From Bhargavaea cecembensis (GTDB lineage: Bacteria; Bacillota; Bacilli; Bacillales_A; Planococcaceae), in contig NZ_LQNT01000010.1 in NCBI RefSeq assembly GCF_001619585.1, positions 124,001 to 188,000 on the forward strand: DNA of 64,000 bases, written 5' to 3'. Both the position numbers and the translations under genes were made by a program. Below the pieces are notes generated by a model. It was not told where the DNA came from and did no database searches. It saw only the letters and a program-made list of their open reading frames with translations. Of the stretch, positions 17,589 through 26,183 are shown piece after piece; within the stretch, counting starts at the first letter, position 1, and every line of letters begins with the position of its first letter.

Positions 17589-19025
17589 ATGAATCACGCA
17601 GAAGGAACAGACCGATTCGTTCTTGGAATGAGTGTTGACGACGATGGGTTCAACTTTTCATCTTCCATTGAAACAGCATTAATATCTGCGGAAACCGAAA
17701 TTCAGAGTCTGAAAGAAACAATTATCTCAGCTGAGAATCTCAGATCGGACTGTGATAAGTTGGATTATGCGTTGGCTGCAAGTTCAGGAGTTCTCTGTGG
17801 CATCATTGATATTTTCCTGGTTGGAAAACCTGGGGAGTCACCGGCTGGGGATGTTACGGATAAGTGGTTTGCAAATCGGACAACTGATTTCGCTAAACTT
17901 TGCGGATGGGAAGGCAAAGGGAATGATTCACTATCAGCAGCAATTGGCTTTCTTGAGAAGAAATTTAAAATCCCATATGACCAGCGCGGAGCCGGTGATG
18001 CGGGAAGTATAGTATTTGGATTGAATCCTTCAAATCATCATTTCAAATCACTTGGACATAATCCGACTTTACTTGGTTTATTTTTTTCGATAATAGATCA
18101 GTTTACAAGTCAATCGCACTTTGTTTCCGGAGGTGAACTGATATCTTTACAGAATGCTGATGGAAAATTTGAACTTCGAGGTAACAACGTTTCAGAGAAA
18201 ATATTTAGTGGGTTCGTCAACTGGTTTGGCCATTTGTTATCCGATATGTCTGGATCATCCAGCAGTAAAGGTCGAGGTATGGGAATACCTTCTCCGTTTT
18301 GGACATGGACGAACGATATTATTGCAATAAATAGAAAACTGGACATTCCCATTTCACAGTTTGACAATACAATTAATGAGCTGGCTCTGAGTATATACAA
18401 AGAAGGGTATGATATCCGCTTTCAAGCCACCCAGGTCATTCCAGTCTTTATCAATGAAATCATTGTCAGAACGGTCTATGCGATAAGGCGATTGATAAAA
18501 TATTTCGTAACAACAGAGAAAGAAGAACGTTCGGTATCTGCTATGTGGATAGCCTGTGAGCCATTCTCAAATCCCACCGTAAAAAGAATGCTTACAATAG
18601 CGCACGGCACCTTCTGCATGATGGATCTAGGCGATGCAACCTTACGGGCAGCCGTAACCGGAGGTGGCACCTTCAATGTAACTGAATTTTTCCTTCGGCT
18701 TAACATAGCGGGGGTGGGCCGTTTCACGATTTCATTGTATGGCGAAGCAAAGCGGGTCGTTGTAATACGAAAAGCTGAGTCCGAAGCTCAGTTTGCAAGA
18801 AGAGAAATGACCATCGTAGAAAATTATCTGAGCGGACTCTCATTATTATCCGAGTTATACGACGATAAAGATCTTACAGATTTTGTTAATGATTTTATGA
18901 ACGGCGATATGTATGTTCAGTCATTCCAGAAATCCGTCCGATTGGCAGAACTCAGAAAGGTCCCTAATAATATACTCAGGACAAAATCCGATATAGATTT
19001 ATATTTCGGGGGTAACACACAATGA
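17589..19025 (+). CDS. Uncharacterised 478-aa protein, first gene of a two-gene membrane cassette
   Basis: I do not recognise this family. The protein starts after AAGGAGGG at 17570-17577. It shows a short N-terminal helix with heptad-like spacing (residues 30-55), a long mixed middle and a hydrophobic stretch near 160-175 (LLGLFFSIIDQF). No catalytic motif stands out. A possible amphipathic pair lies near residues 275-310 (VIPVFINEIIVRTVYAIRRLIKY). The stop overlaps the next gene by four bases (ACACAATGAG arrangement), so the two are coupled and probably work as partners. Composition is intermediate, nearer 42 percent GC by eye, and unlike the TerB cassette, pointing to another donor. The position between an rlmD remnant and intact poxB suggests a defence or conflict role by context only. 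Confidence 0.55.
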   Translation: MNHAEGTDRFVLGMSVDDDGFNFSSSIETALISAETEIQSLKETIISAENLRSDCDKLDYALAASSGVLCGIIDIFLVGKPGESPAGDVTDKWFANRTTDFAKLCGWEGKGNDSLSAAIGFLEKKFKIPYDQRGAGDAGSIVFGLNPSNHHFKSLGHNPTLLGLFFSIIDQFTSQSHFVSGGELISLQNADGKFELRGNNVSEKIFSGFVNWFGHLLSDMSGSSSSKGRGMGIPSPFWTWTNDIIAINRKLDIPISQFDNTINELALSIYKEGYDIRFQATQVIPVFINEIIVRTVYAIRRLIKYFVTTEKEERSVSAMWIACEPFSNPTVKRMLTIAHGTFCMMDLGDATLRAAVTGGGTFNVTEFFLRLNIAGVGRFTISLYGEAKRVVVIRKAESEAQFARREMTIVENYLSGLSLLSELYDDKDLTDFVNDFMNGDMYVQSFQKSVRLAELRKVPNNILRTKSDIDLYFGGNTQ

Positions 19026-20122
19026 GCAAGAAAAAATCGAGGTTAAAACTTGCCCAAGATCAGGCAGAATCGGCTATAAAGAAAACAAATAATAAAATTG
19101 GCGAGTTGGGTACACACACAAGCCAACTTTATGATGAATTGAACACCATACAAAAGCTCTTTGACGATATTAGAAATGTTCCAGGCGAGAAGCGATTAGA
19201 GTATGAAGAACTGAAACAAAACCGTCTGGACTGGAAACAGCAAGCAGAAAAAATTGAATCAGATTACAAAAATGCCGTCGCTAAAAACGCTGGAAAAGGT
19301 GTTGCTGGTGTAGGTGCCGGAATCGCAATTACGGCCCTTGGTCCTACTGCCGCAATGGGTATTGCGACAACATTCGGTATTGCTTCAACAGGAACAGCGA
19401 TATCTACATTGAGTGGCGCGGCAGCTACCAACGCGGCATTAGCTTGGTTAGGCGGAGGTGCGCTTGCGACCGGTGGTGGTGGAATAGTTGCTGGAAATGC
19501 ATTCCTGGCCCTTGCCGGCCCTGTCGGTTGGGCGATTGCTGGAGTTGCACTTGTGGGCAGCGGGTTTCTGCTATGGAAAGGGAAAAGTGATCAGAACCGT
19601 CTTGAGGAGATTTTCACACTCATCAGCAAGCGTGATGTTAAATCATACGAACTTGCTATTGTAGAAATAAATGAGCGTATTAGCCGCATCAAAGATGAAA
19701 GCCAAAAACTCAATTATGCAAGCGAAAGAATAAGAGCATTTGGCTTGGACTACAACTTAATGACAGAGGCACAGCAATATGAATTAGGTTCTTATGTAAA
19801 TCTGATGAATTCCTCTACTCATTTGTTGGTTAATCCGATAACCGGATTGCAACCAAAATACGACATAGTTGATCTGAAGGAATACATAGCTTTCAGTAAA
19901 AAGATGTTTGATGATAAGCAGAAATCTTTGATTGTTTCCCTCTCCAATCTCCTGTTTAAGATAGATCTGGATGAAAAAGATAAAACACTTTTATGGAAGT
20001 CATTCAAAGGAAACAAGGAGTTTTTGTCTTCGATAGAAATGCCGAAGAAGGATTTTGAATTTTTAATCATCGAAACAGTAAATGATGCTCTTAAGCATAA
20101 GTATCGTTTAGAAAAAGGCTGA
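19022..20122 (+). CDS. Coiled-coil protein with glycine-rich membrane hairpin, candidate effector
   Basis: This 366-residue protein has an N-terminal coiled coil (about residues 5-95, Lys/Glu-rich), then a Gly/Ala-rich hydrophobic block (about 96-185: GKGVAGVGAGIAITALGP, LAWLGGGALATGGGG, FLALAGPVGWAIAGVALVG) and a helical C-terminal half with further coiled-coil character. Such Gly-zipper hairpins occur in pore-forming and membrane-disturbing proteins. The start overlaps the preceding gene by four bases. I infer a membrane effector held in check or triggered by the upstream partner; an alternative is a structural membrane-binding factor. I cannot assign a named family. Confidence 0.55.
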   Translation: MSKKKSRLKLAQDQAESAIKKTNNKIGELGTHTSQLYDELNTIQKLFDDIRNVPGEKRLEYEELKQNRLDWKQQAEKIESDYKNAVAKNAGKGVAGVGAGIAITALGPTAAMGIATTFGIASTGTAISTLSGAAATNAALAWLGGGALATGGGGIVAGNAFLALAGPVGWAIAGVALVGSGFLLWKGKSDQNRLEEIFTLISKRDVKSYELAIVEINERISRIKDESQKLNYASERIRAFGLDYNLMTEAQQYELGSYVNLMNSSTHLLVNPITGLQPKYDIVDLKEYIAFSKKMFDDKQKSLIVSLSNLLFKIDLDEKDKTLLWKSFKGNKEFLSSIEMPKKDFEFLIIETVNDALKHKYRLEKG

Positions 20123-20215
20123 TAGCAATACTTTGAGTAGAGAATGTCCTATAGTTGCATACGGAAGCTATTAATTGGTTTTAATTACAATAAATGGACA
20201 AAGAAGTTAAGGATT

Positions 20216-20695
20216 ATGAGTGATAGTATGGAGTTTAATCGCCTACTCCAAGATAAGTTTAAAGAGTATGAAAGTGAAGTTTATGAAGCGCAGACTCAAG
20301 GTCTTTTAACAGAAAACACAGCAAAGACATACTTGTTGCATGCTAATAACTTTGCTAGATGGTGTGAAGGTGAATTTGTACCTGGAGGCCGGAATGACCA
20401 AAGCAAACGGAAAGACCATCCTCATCAAATTCAAGAAAATAAATTAACAGCGGACAGAAGAGGAAATAATTATGACCCGCTCCGAAAGTTCTTGGGTTTT
20501 GAGGACTCAAACAGCGTAATGATGACTCTCTCTCAGGTGGAAGTAGTTCTCGGATTTAAGCTTCCGGCATCTGCATACAAACATGCCGCATGGTGGAGTG
20601 GGGCACGAAATCATGTATTCTCTTGGATTGAGGCCGGTTACAAAGCGAAACCAAGGCTCGAGGAAAGAAAAGTTGAGTTCGTGAAAATAATATGA
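20216..20695 (+). CDS. DUF7662-like protein with SAM-like (integrase core-binding type) N-terminus
   Basis: The start is uncertain: an ATG at 20216 with AAGG upstream, or 20144. Residues about 10-55 (YEAQTQGLLTENTAKTYLLHANNFARWC) look like the core-binding fold of tyrosine recombinases. The C-terminal 80 residues (YDPLRKFLGFEDSNSVMMTL, LPASAYKHAAWWSG, WIEAGYKA) match the small DUF7662 domain. There is no recombinase catalytic domain, so it is not an integrase. It lies 93 bases after the membrane protein and 52 bases before convergent poxB, and could be a regulatory or DNA-binding third member of the cassette. Confidence 0.6.
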   Translation: MSDSMEFNRLLQDKFKEYESEVYEAQTQGLLTENTAKTYLLHANNFARWCEGEFVPGGRNDQSKRKDHPHQIQENKLTADRRGNNYDPLRKFLGFEDSNSVMMTLSQVEVVLGFKLPASAYKHAAWWSGARNHVFSWIEAGYKAKPRLEERKVEFVKII

Positions 20696-20706
20696 TTTAT
20701 GTAATA

Positions 20707-20746
20707 CAGCTTCCAAAACCTATTACGGTTTTGGAAGCTGTTTTTC
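20707..20746 (+). terminator. Terminator between the cassette and poxB
   Basis: A perfect 14-bp stem, CAGCTTCCAAAACC / GGTTTTGGAAGCTG, is followed by TTTTT on the plus strand. The minus side lacks a T-run, so it mainly serves the plus-strand cassette. Confidence 0.85.
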
Positions 20747-20747
20747 G

Positions 20748-22364
20748 TTATTCAGTCTCAGGGAAAAACACCTGAGCCGTTTTGATATCAACAAGCGAGG
20801 GGCCACCTACATTAAGTGCTTCTTCCAACACCGATTCAAGCTCATCATCCGACTCAGTCCGGAATGCTTTCCAACCACACGCTTCAGCGAGTTTAACGAA
20901 ATCCGGATTGGTCAGGTCTGTTCCAATGTCATTTGTCCCCATGACATCGATTTTGTCTTTTTCCATCTGCAAGGATTCGTTGTTCAGGACCACGACTGTG
21001 ATATCGAGTCCGTACCGGATGGCGGTCATCAGATCTGCGAGCACCATCTGGAGTCCTCCGTCGCCGACAATGGCGACGACCTGTTTGTCAGGATGGATCA
21101 GTTTGGCTGTCATTGCAGCAGGCAGGCCGAAGCCCATGGTCCGCCAGTAACCGGAGAATACTGTTTTCTGATTGGTCTGCCGGAAGTTGCGGTTTGTCCA
21201 AACCGTGTTGTCTCCAGTATCCAGCGCGAGGATGGCGTCCGAAGCGACGGTTTTGTCGAGTGCGCGGATGATCCGTGAAGGATGGACAGGGTACCCTTCG
21301 GTGTTGCCTTCCTCTTCGTTTTTCCGGGCCCATTTCTCTTTGACTTCCTGGCATCGGTTGACCCAGTCGTCGGAATGGGAGAAGCCTTCAAGATGCTCAT
21401 TTAATAAAGGAAGCACCTCTTCTGTGGTACCGACTATACCCAGTTCAACTGGAATGTTCTTCTCGACCTGGTTAAAGTGGGGGTCAATTTGGATCACCTG
21501 CGCATTGGAAGGCACATGCCCTTCCGGCCACCAGGTGGTTCCTGCAAGAAGCACGACATCGGCTTCCTTAAATAGTTCGGAAGCAAACGGATTGCCGCCT
21601 TCGCCGATTCCCTGCAGCATCAGCGGAGCGGATTCTTCGATCAGCCCTTTGCCGCCGAGGCTTGCCAGGATGCCGGCGCCCCATAATTCCGCTAACTTTT
21701 GAAGTTCATCTGATGATCCGGAAGCGCCTGAACCGGCCAGAATCATAGGCCGCTTGGCCGACTTCATGATGGCTGCCGCCTTTTCCAGGCTTTCTTTCGT
21801 AAAGACGGTGGTGCCTTGTATGACTTCGGCCAATGGGCGAGCTTTTTTCTTTGACTCCGCCATGAACAGATCCTTTGGCACGGACAGGTGGGTGACCGCC
21901 CGTTGTCTGAGAGAAGTGGCCACCGCTTTTTCAAGGAGGTCGACCGCCGCATCCGCACTTGCCAGGTTCTCGGAATAGGCGACAAAAGGCTTCATGAGAT
22001 CCTGCTGGTTGATGAACTGCGGAGTCGCTGTTCCGTATTTGTCAGTGGGTGCCTGTCCGGTGAGGGCAAGGACGGGTGCGCGATCTGCATGGGCATCGCC
22101 CAGGCCGTTCAGAAGATTAGTCGCTCCCGGGCCCATCGTCGCCGTACAGACACCCAGCCCTCCGGTCAGCTTCGCTTCGGCGGATGCCATGAAGGCCGCC
22201 GTCGACTCATGTTTGGTTGTTATGAACTGGATTTGATCCTGTTTGGCCAGTGCGTCGATGAACCCGATCGTCGCATCACCCACAACTCCATAAATCCGTT
22301 TTACACCGTACATCGCCAGTTGATCAAGCAACAATTCTGCAACGGTTTGTTCTGTTTTCGCCAA
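20748..22364 (-). CDS. poxB: Pyruvate oxidase (thiamine diphosphate dependent)
   Basis: The start is a TTG at 22364, six bases after AGGAGG at 22376-22371; an upstream ATG frame is open but has no such site. The 538-residue enzyme has the three-domain layout of the family: pyrimidine-binding domain with catalytic Glu in TTKHESTAAF, central FAD/nucleotide-binding-like domain, and a C-terminal ThDP domain with GDGGLQMVLADLM...VVVLNN. It decarboxylates pyruvate oxidatively, to acetate or acetyl phosphate depending on subtype. Assignment among pyruvate oxidase-like enzymes is by overall pattern. It is the right border of the island; two truncated 3' copies lie at 6455 and 13771. Confidence 0.85.
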   Translation of the reverse strand: MAKTEQTVAELLLDQLAMYGVKRIYGVVGDATIGFIDALAKQDQIQFITTKHESTAAFMASAEAKLTGGLGVCTATMGPGATNLLNGLGDAHADRAPVLALTGQAPTDKYGTATPQFINQQDLMKPFVAYSENLASADAAVDLLEKAVATSLRQRAVTHLSVPKDLFMAESKKKARPLAEVIQGTTVFTKESLEKAAAIMKSAKRPMILAGSGASGSSDELQKLAELWGAGILASLGGKGLIEESAPLMLQGIGEGGNPFASELFKEADVVLLAGTTWWPEGHVPSNAQVIQIDPHFNQVEKNIPVELGIVGTTEEVLPLLNEHLEGFSHSDDWVNRCQEVKEKWARKNEEEGNTEGYPVHPSRIIRALDKTVASDAILALDTGDNTVWTNRNFRQTNQKTVFSGYWRTMGFGLPAAMTAKLIHPDKQVVAIVGDGGLQMVLADLMTAIRYGLDITVVVLNNESLQMEKDKIDVMGTNDIGTDLTNPDFVKLAEACGWKAFRTESDDELESVLEEALNVGGPSLVDIKTAQVFFPETE

Positions 22365-22527
22365 AATGAACCTCCTCGTCGATTTCATTTTTACTACCAT
22401 TAGTTCTTCCACTAACGGTTACCAGGCAAACTCACAGGCAAAATGCAGAAAAACCATTCTTCACAGATCCCGGAAAGTCTCCGTATGCTACAGAAATAAC
22501 GGAGAACTGATAAAGGGGACGGGAATA

Positions 22528-22935
22528 TTGGTTGATAACGATCAACTATGCAAGCAATTCGCGCAAATTCTCAATGGTCAGGGCAAGTGGGAAAAAGGGA
22601 GATGTTCGGTTTCTCTTCATCGGACATTGAACACCACCGTTCTAGGGAAAAAAAGTACCGGGCTTATGACAGCCAATGTGTCGTTCGAATCTCTCGATGA
22701 AACTGGCCGTGCATTGAATCTGGCGGAAATTGCCGTTCTCCAGGAGGAAGTTCCAGTATTCATTCAAACATTGTCGCAGTACGGGCTGATCATCAGTGCG
22801 CTCCATAATCATTGGCTCTTCACAAATCCATTAGTCATGTATGTTCATATTCAGTCAGTTGAACCGCCTCTCGACTTTGCAAGAAAATTGGCGTATGCTT
22901 TCCGGTTTTTGAGCATCCCTTTCTCGGCCCACTAA
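22528..22935 (+). CDS. DUF1259 (LppY/LpqO-like) protein
   Basis: The C-terminal part (FESLDETGRALNLAEIAVLQEEV, then SALHNHWLFTNP) carries the DUF1259 signature including the HNHW motif. A TTG at 22528 with AAAGGGG upstream gives 135 residues, the usual domain size; a longer frame to 22366 overlaps the poxB start and is less likely. The role of the family is unknown. It is divergent from poxB with about 160 bases between. Confidence 0.7.
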   Translation: MVDNDQLCKQFAQILNGQGKWEKGRCSVSLHRTLNTTVLGKKSTGLMTANVSFESLDETGRALNLAEIAVLQEEVPVFIQTLSQYGLIISALHNHWLFTNPLVMYVHIQSVEPPLDFARKLAYAFRFLSIPFSAH

Positions 22936-23048
22936 GCTTTTGGTCATAAAGGCAGTCTTGTCGGCAGATGATTTCGTAGACCGGATTTTTTTAATTAATT
23001 CCGCTATAATTGACCTAATGCTTTTATGTGAGAGGACTGGAGTAAGAA

Positions 23049-24011
23049 ATGAAAGAGAATTTTTGGCGCAATCTGCCGCGTCCATTTTTTGTGCTTGCCC
23101 CGATGGAAGATGTGACGGATGTCGTGTTCCGCCACGTCGTCGCTGAAGCCGGAAGGCCGGATGTGTTTTTCACCGAGTTCACCAACTCGGACAGCTATTG
23201 CCATCCAGAGGGGATCAACAGCGTTCGCGGCCGATTGCTTTTCACTGAAGATGAGCAGCCGATGGTCGCGCACATATGGGGGGACAAGCCCGAGTATTTC
23301 CGCCAGATGAGTATCGGCATGGCGGAAATGGGGTTCAGCGGCCTTGATATCAATATGGGCTGCCCTGTGCCAAATGTGGCCACAAGAGGGAAGGGCAGCG
23401 GCCTGATTCTGCGCCCTGACCTTGCTGCGGAACTGATCCAGGCGGCCAAGGCAGGCGGACTCCCTGTCAGCGTGAAGACCCGTCTCGGCTTTAATGAGGT
23501 CGACGAGTGGCAGGAATGGCTGACCCATATTCTGGAGCAGAACATCGCGAACCTCTCGATCCACCTCAGGACGAGAAAAGAAATGAGCCAGGTTGACGCT
23601 CACTGGGAACTCATTCCGGAGATCAAGAAACTGCGTGACCGTGTCGCGCCGGATACGCTGCTGACGATAAACGGGGACATCCCTGACCGGCAGAAGGGCC
23701 TGGAGCTCGTCGAACAGTATGGGGTGGACGGCGTCATGATCGGCCGGGGTATCTTCAAGAATCCGTTTGCCTTCGAGAAAGAGCCGAAGGAACACAGCAC
23801 GGCGGAATCTCTGGACCTCCTGAGGCTCCACCTTGATCTGCACGATCGATACATCGAAGAAGTGCCGCGTTCCATCACCGCGCTTCACCGCTTCTTCAAG
23901 ATTTACGTCAAAGGATTCTACGGAGCCGGTGAGCTGAGGAACCAGCTGATGCAGACGAAGTCGACAGACGAGGTTCGGGCACTGCTGGATCAGTTTGAAT
24001 CAAAAGACTGA
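23049..24011 (+). CDS. dus: tRNA-dihydrouridine synthase
   Basis: This 320-residue FMN-dependent enzyme reduces uridine in tRNA. It starts with [13 protein letters not shown], contains [10 protein letters not shown] with the catalytic Cys, KTRLGF, and NGDIPD, all Dus landmarks. [10 protein letters not shown] and the Cys context resemble the DusC branch. GGAG precedes the ATG. It stands alone, ending at a strong terminator. Confidence 0.9.
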   Translation: MKENFWRNLPRPFFVLAPMEDVTDVVFRHVVAEAGRPDVFFTEFTNSDSYCHPEGINSVRGRLLFTEDEQPMVAHIWGDKPEYFRQMSIGMAEMGFSGLDINMGCPVPNVATRGKGSGLILRPDLAAELIQAAKAGGLPVSVKTRLGFNEVDEWQEWLTHILEQNIANLSIHLRTRKEMSQVDAHWELIPEIKKLRDRVAPDTLLTINGDIPDRQKGLELVEQYGVDGVMIGRGIFKNPFAFEKEPKEHSTAESLDLLRLHLDLHDRYIEEVPRSITALHRFFKIYVKGFYGAGELRNQLMQTKSTDEVRALLDQFESKD

Positions 24012-24019
24012 AACACAAA

Positions 24020-24050
24020 GGAGCCTTTTCTCAATGAGAAGGCTCTTTTG
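24020..24050 (+). terminator. Terminator of dus
   Basis: GAGCCTTTTCTCA pairs with TGAGAAGGCTC and is followed by TTTT. Confidence 0.8.
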
Positions 24051-24083
24051 CTACTATCGGCATGAAAGGCAGAGGATTTATCG

Positions 24084-24770
24084 ATGAAACAGTACGATGT
24101 GATTTTATTCGACGTTGACGATACGCTTTTGGACTTCGACAAGTCGGAGCAAGCCGCATTCGGCAGTGTGTTCGGCAAATATGAGTTGCCTGATGCTCTT
24201 GAGCGATACAGGAAAAGCTACCGGACCATCAGCGATGTCCTGTGGCGCGATCTGGAAAACGGAAAGTTGAGCCTGGGGGACTTGGGGTCAGAACGATTCA
24301 GGAGATTGTTTTTGGAACATGAGCTGGATCTGGATGCGGTGGTCTTTAATCAGGACTACTTAGGTTTTCTCGGAGAACAGATGCACCTTGTCCCGGGAGC
24401 CGAGAAAGTGATCGAAGCCCTGTCCCACAAGCGCCTGGCCATCATCACAAATGGCTTTAAGGATGTGCAGACATCCAGGATCGGGAGCTCCCCATTTAAA
24501 GATTCGTTTGAACAGATCATCATCTCGGAAGCCACCGGATTCCGGAAACCTCAAAAAGAGATCTTTGATTATGCGTTTGAACAGCTAGGAATCAAGGACC
24601 GCTATTCTGTGCTGATGGTGGGCGACTCGCTCACTTCAGATATTCAGGGCGGGCTGAACGCCGGGGTGGATACGTGCTGGTTTAATCCGGCCCGAAAGGA
24701 AAACCAAACACCGATTGTTCCTACATACGAAATCAGCAGGCTGGAAGAACTTTTGGACATTGTCATCTGA
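24084..24770 (+). CDS. YjjG-type HAD nucleotidase
   Basis: The 228-residue protein has HAD motif I DVDDTLLDFD, motif II ITNG, and motif IV GDSLTSDIQGG. This pattern, with the ENGKLSLGDLGSERF cap segment, matches the YjjG/YfnB family, which removes phosphate from non-canonical pyrimidine nucleotides. It probably sanitises the nucleotide pool in the cytoplasm. An independent gene with a terminator on each side. Confidence 0.85.
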   Translation: MKQYDVILFDVDDTLLDFDKSEQAAFGSVFGKYELPDALERYRKSYRTISDVLWRDLENGKLSLGDLGSERFRRLFLEHELDLDAVVFNQDYLGFLGEQMHLVPGAEKVIEALSHKRLAIITNGFKDVQTSRIGSSPFKDSFEQIIISEATGFRKPQKEIFDYAFEQLGIKDRYSVLMVGDSLTSDIQGGLNAGVDTCWFNPARKENQTPIVPTYEISRLEELLDIVI

Positions 24771-24772
24771 TG

Positions 24773-24800
24773 CGAGCCCCAACAATGGGGTTCGTTTTTT
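24773..24800 (+). terminator. Terminator of the YjjG-type gene
   Basis: CGAGCCCC / GGGGTTCG with a loop of six bases, then six T. Confidence 0.8.
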
Positions 24801-24874
24801 ATTGGTCCGTCTACAACTGGATTTATGGTTGTGTGATAATTGGAATAGATTACTAGAGAAGAGGGGGTGCCGGT

Positions 24875-25240
24875 TTGGATAGCGTTTCGGAAACCGTCAG
24901 AACGGAGTCCATCCAATCTTTCCAATCGACCATCCGCAAGATGGAAAAAGGATTGGCACAGATGAAGGAAAAAGGCGCCAACACGGCCCTGATCGAGAAG
25001 CGCCTCTATGCAATGAAGATCGGGCTGGCCGTGCTGGAGAATGTATGGGATAGGCAGGATCATTCTTATGGGCTAGAGGCAATATCAAAGACTCGGGATG
25101 TGCTCCGCGGCCTGTTGCCGTCCATCGAGAAGGCATATGCTAATTCCAAGACTGGCAGCCCCCAGCGGACACTGCTTGAACGACGGCTCAAATCGCTGGA
25201 ACTTGCGATACAGGCAATTGATGATTCCTTAGAGGGGTGA
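24875..25240 (+). CDS. Small helical protein of unknown function
   Basis: A TTG start after AGAGGGGGTG gives 121 residues. The sequence is helical and soluble and seems to hold an internal duplication: KMEKGLAQMKEKGANTALIEKRLYAMKIGLAVLE and the later SIEKAYANSKTGSPQRTLLERRLKSLELAIQAID align in pattern. No family recognised. It is four bases upstream of the Nudix gene and likely co-transcribed. Confidence 0.6.
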   Translation: MDSVSETVRTESIQSFQSTIRKMEKGLAQMKEKGANTALIEKRLYAMKIGLAVLENVWDRQDHSYGLEAISKTRDVLRGLLPSIEKAYANSKTGSPQRTLLERRLKSLELAIQAIDDSLEG

Positions 25241-25244
25241 GGGT

Positions 25245-25787
25245 ATGGCGGAGCCGTGGGATATTTATGATGCGGAAAGAATGAAAACAGGCAGGACGAT
25301 GACGCGCGGTAGCGAATTCAAAGAGGGGGACTTACATCTGGTCGTTCATGTCTGTGTCTTCAATAGGGAAGGAAAGATGCTGATCCAGCAGCGGCAGTCG
25401 TTCAAGGATAGTTGGCCGAACAGGTGGGACCTGACCGCGGGGGGAAGTGCGACGGCAGGGGACAGCAGTCAGGCTGCCGCGGCAAGGGAACTCGAGGAGG
25501 AGCTGGGGATCCGTCTGGACCTGGAAGGAGTCCGCCCGCAGCTGACGATCAACTTCGAGCGGGGGTTCAATGACGTCTATCTGATTGAAAAGGAGATCGA
25601 TCTTGATCAGCTCACCCTGCAATACGAAGAAGTCCGGGACGCCAAATGGGCAACAGCGGATGAAATCGAAGTGATGATTGAAGACGATACGTTCATCCCG
25701 TATTACCCGAGCCTGATCCGGCTGCTTTTTGATATCCGCAGGCAGTACGGCTGCCGCAGGACAGACAGGAGTCGGGAGATATGGTAA
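25245..25787 (+). CDS. Nudix hydrolase
   Basis: The 180-residue protein has a Nudix box at about 67-89 (GGSATAGDSSQAAARELEEELGI; the first Glu is replaced by Asp). The beginning (WDIYDAERMKTGRTMTRG) resembles the YfcD/IPP-isomerase-like Nudix group. It hydrolyses a nucleoside diphosphate derivative; the substrate cannot be told from sequence. RBS GAGGGGTGAGGG. The next gene overlaps it by seven bases. Confidence 0.85.
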   Translation: MAEPWDIYDAERMKTGRTMTRGSEFKEGDLHLVVHVCVFNREGKMLIQQRQSFKDSWPNRWDLTAGGSATAGDSSQAAAARELEEELGIRLDLEGVRPQLTINFERGFNDVYLIEKEIDLDQLTLQYEEVRDAKWATADEIEVMIEDDTFIPYYPSLIRLLFDIRRQYGCRRTDRSREIW

Positions 25788-26128
25788 GACTTCTTCTGCA
25801 TATCGAAGGCTTGGCCATCCTGCTGTTAGCCCTGTATCTATATGCTTCCCATTCATTAAGCTGGCCGGTGTTTTTTATCCTGCTCTTCGTACCGGACCTT
25901 GCCGCGCTCGGATACCTGGTCGATCTGAAAACAGGGGCCAAGATGTACAACTACTTTCACACCACTTCAATTCCGGTCGTATTCATCATCGCAGGACTCT
26001 TCTTGTCTAGCCGGATTGCTCTCGCAATCGGCCTGATCTGGCTGGCCCATATCGGGATGGACCGCATGCTCGGCTACGGACTCAAGTATCCGACCCGCTT
26101 TAAGGACACCCATTTGAGCCGTTTATAG
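25781..26128 (+). CDS. DUF4260 membrane protein
   Basis: This 115-residue protein has about four membrane helices and the features YLVDLKTGAKMYNYFHT and HIGMDRMLGYGLKYP that mark DUF4260. Function unknown. It overlaps the Nudix gene, so the two are probably translated together. Confidence 0.75.
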   Translation: MVRLLLHIEGLAILLLALYLYASHSLSWPVFFILLFVPDLAALGYLVDLKTGAKMYNYFHTTSIPVVFIIAGLFLSSRIALAIGLIWLAHIGMDRMLGYGLKYPTRFKDTHLSRL

Positions 26129-26183
26129 GATCACTAACCTAAAGGGACTTCGAAATAGGTTCCGGAACACCCGGAGGATGTTT

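Noticed and set aside
3379-20746. Phage or integrative element with att sites
   Set aside because: No integrase catalytic domain, tRNA, structural phage gene or conjugation gene is seen; repeats at the borders are gene fragments of rlmD and poxB.
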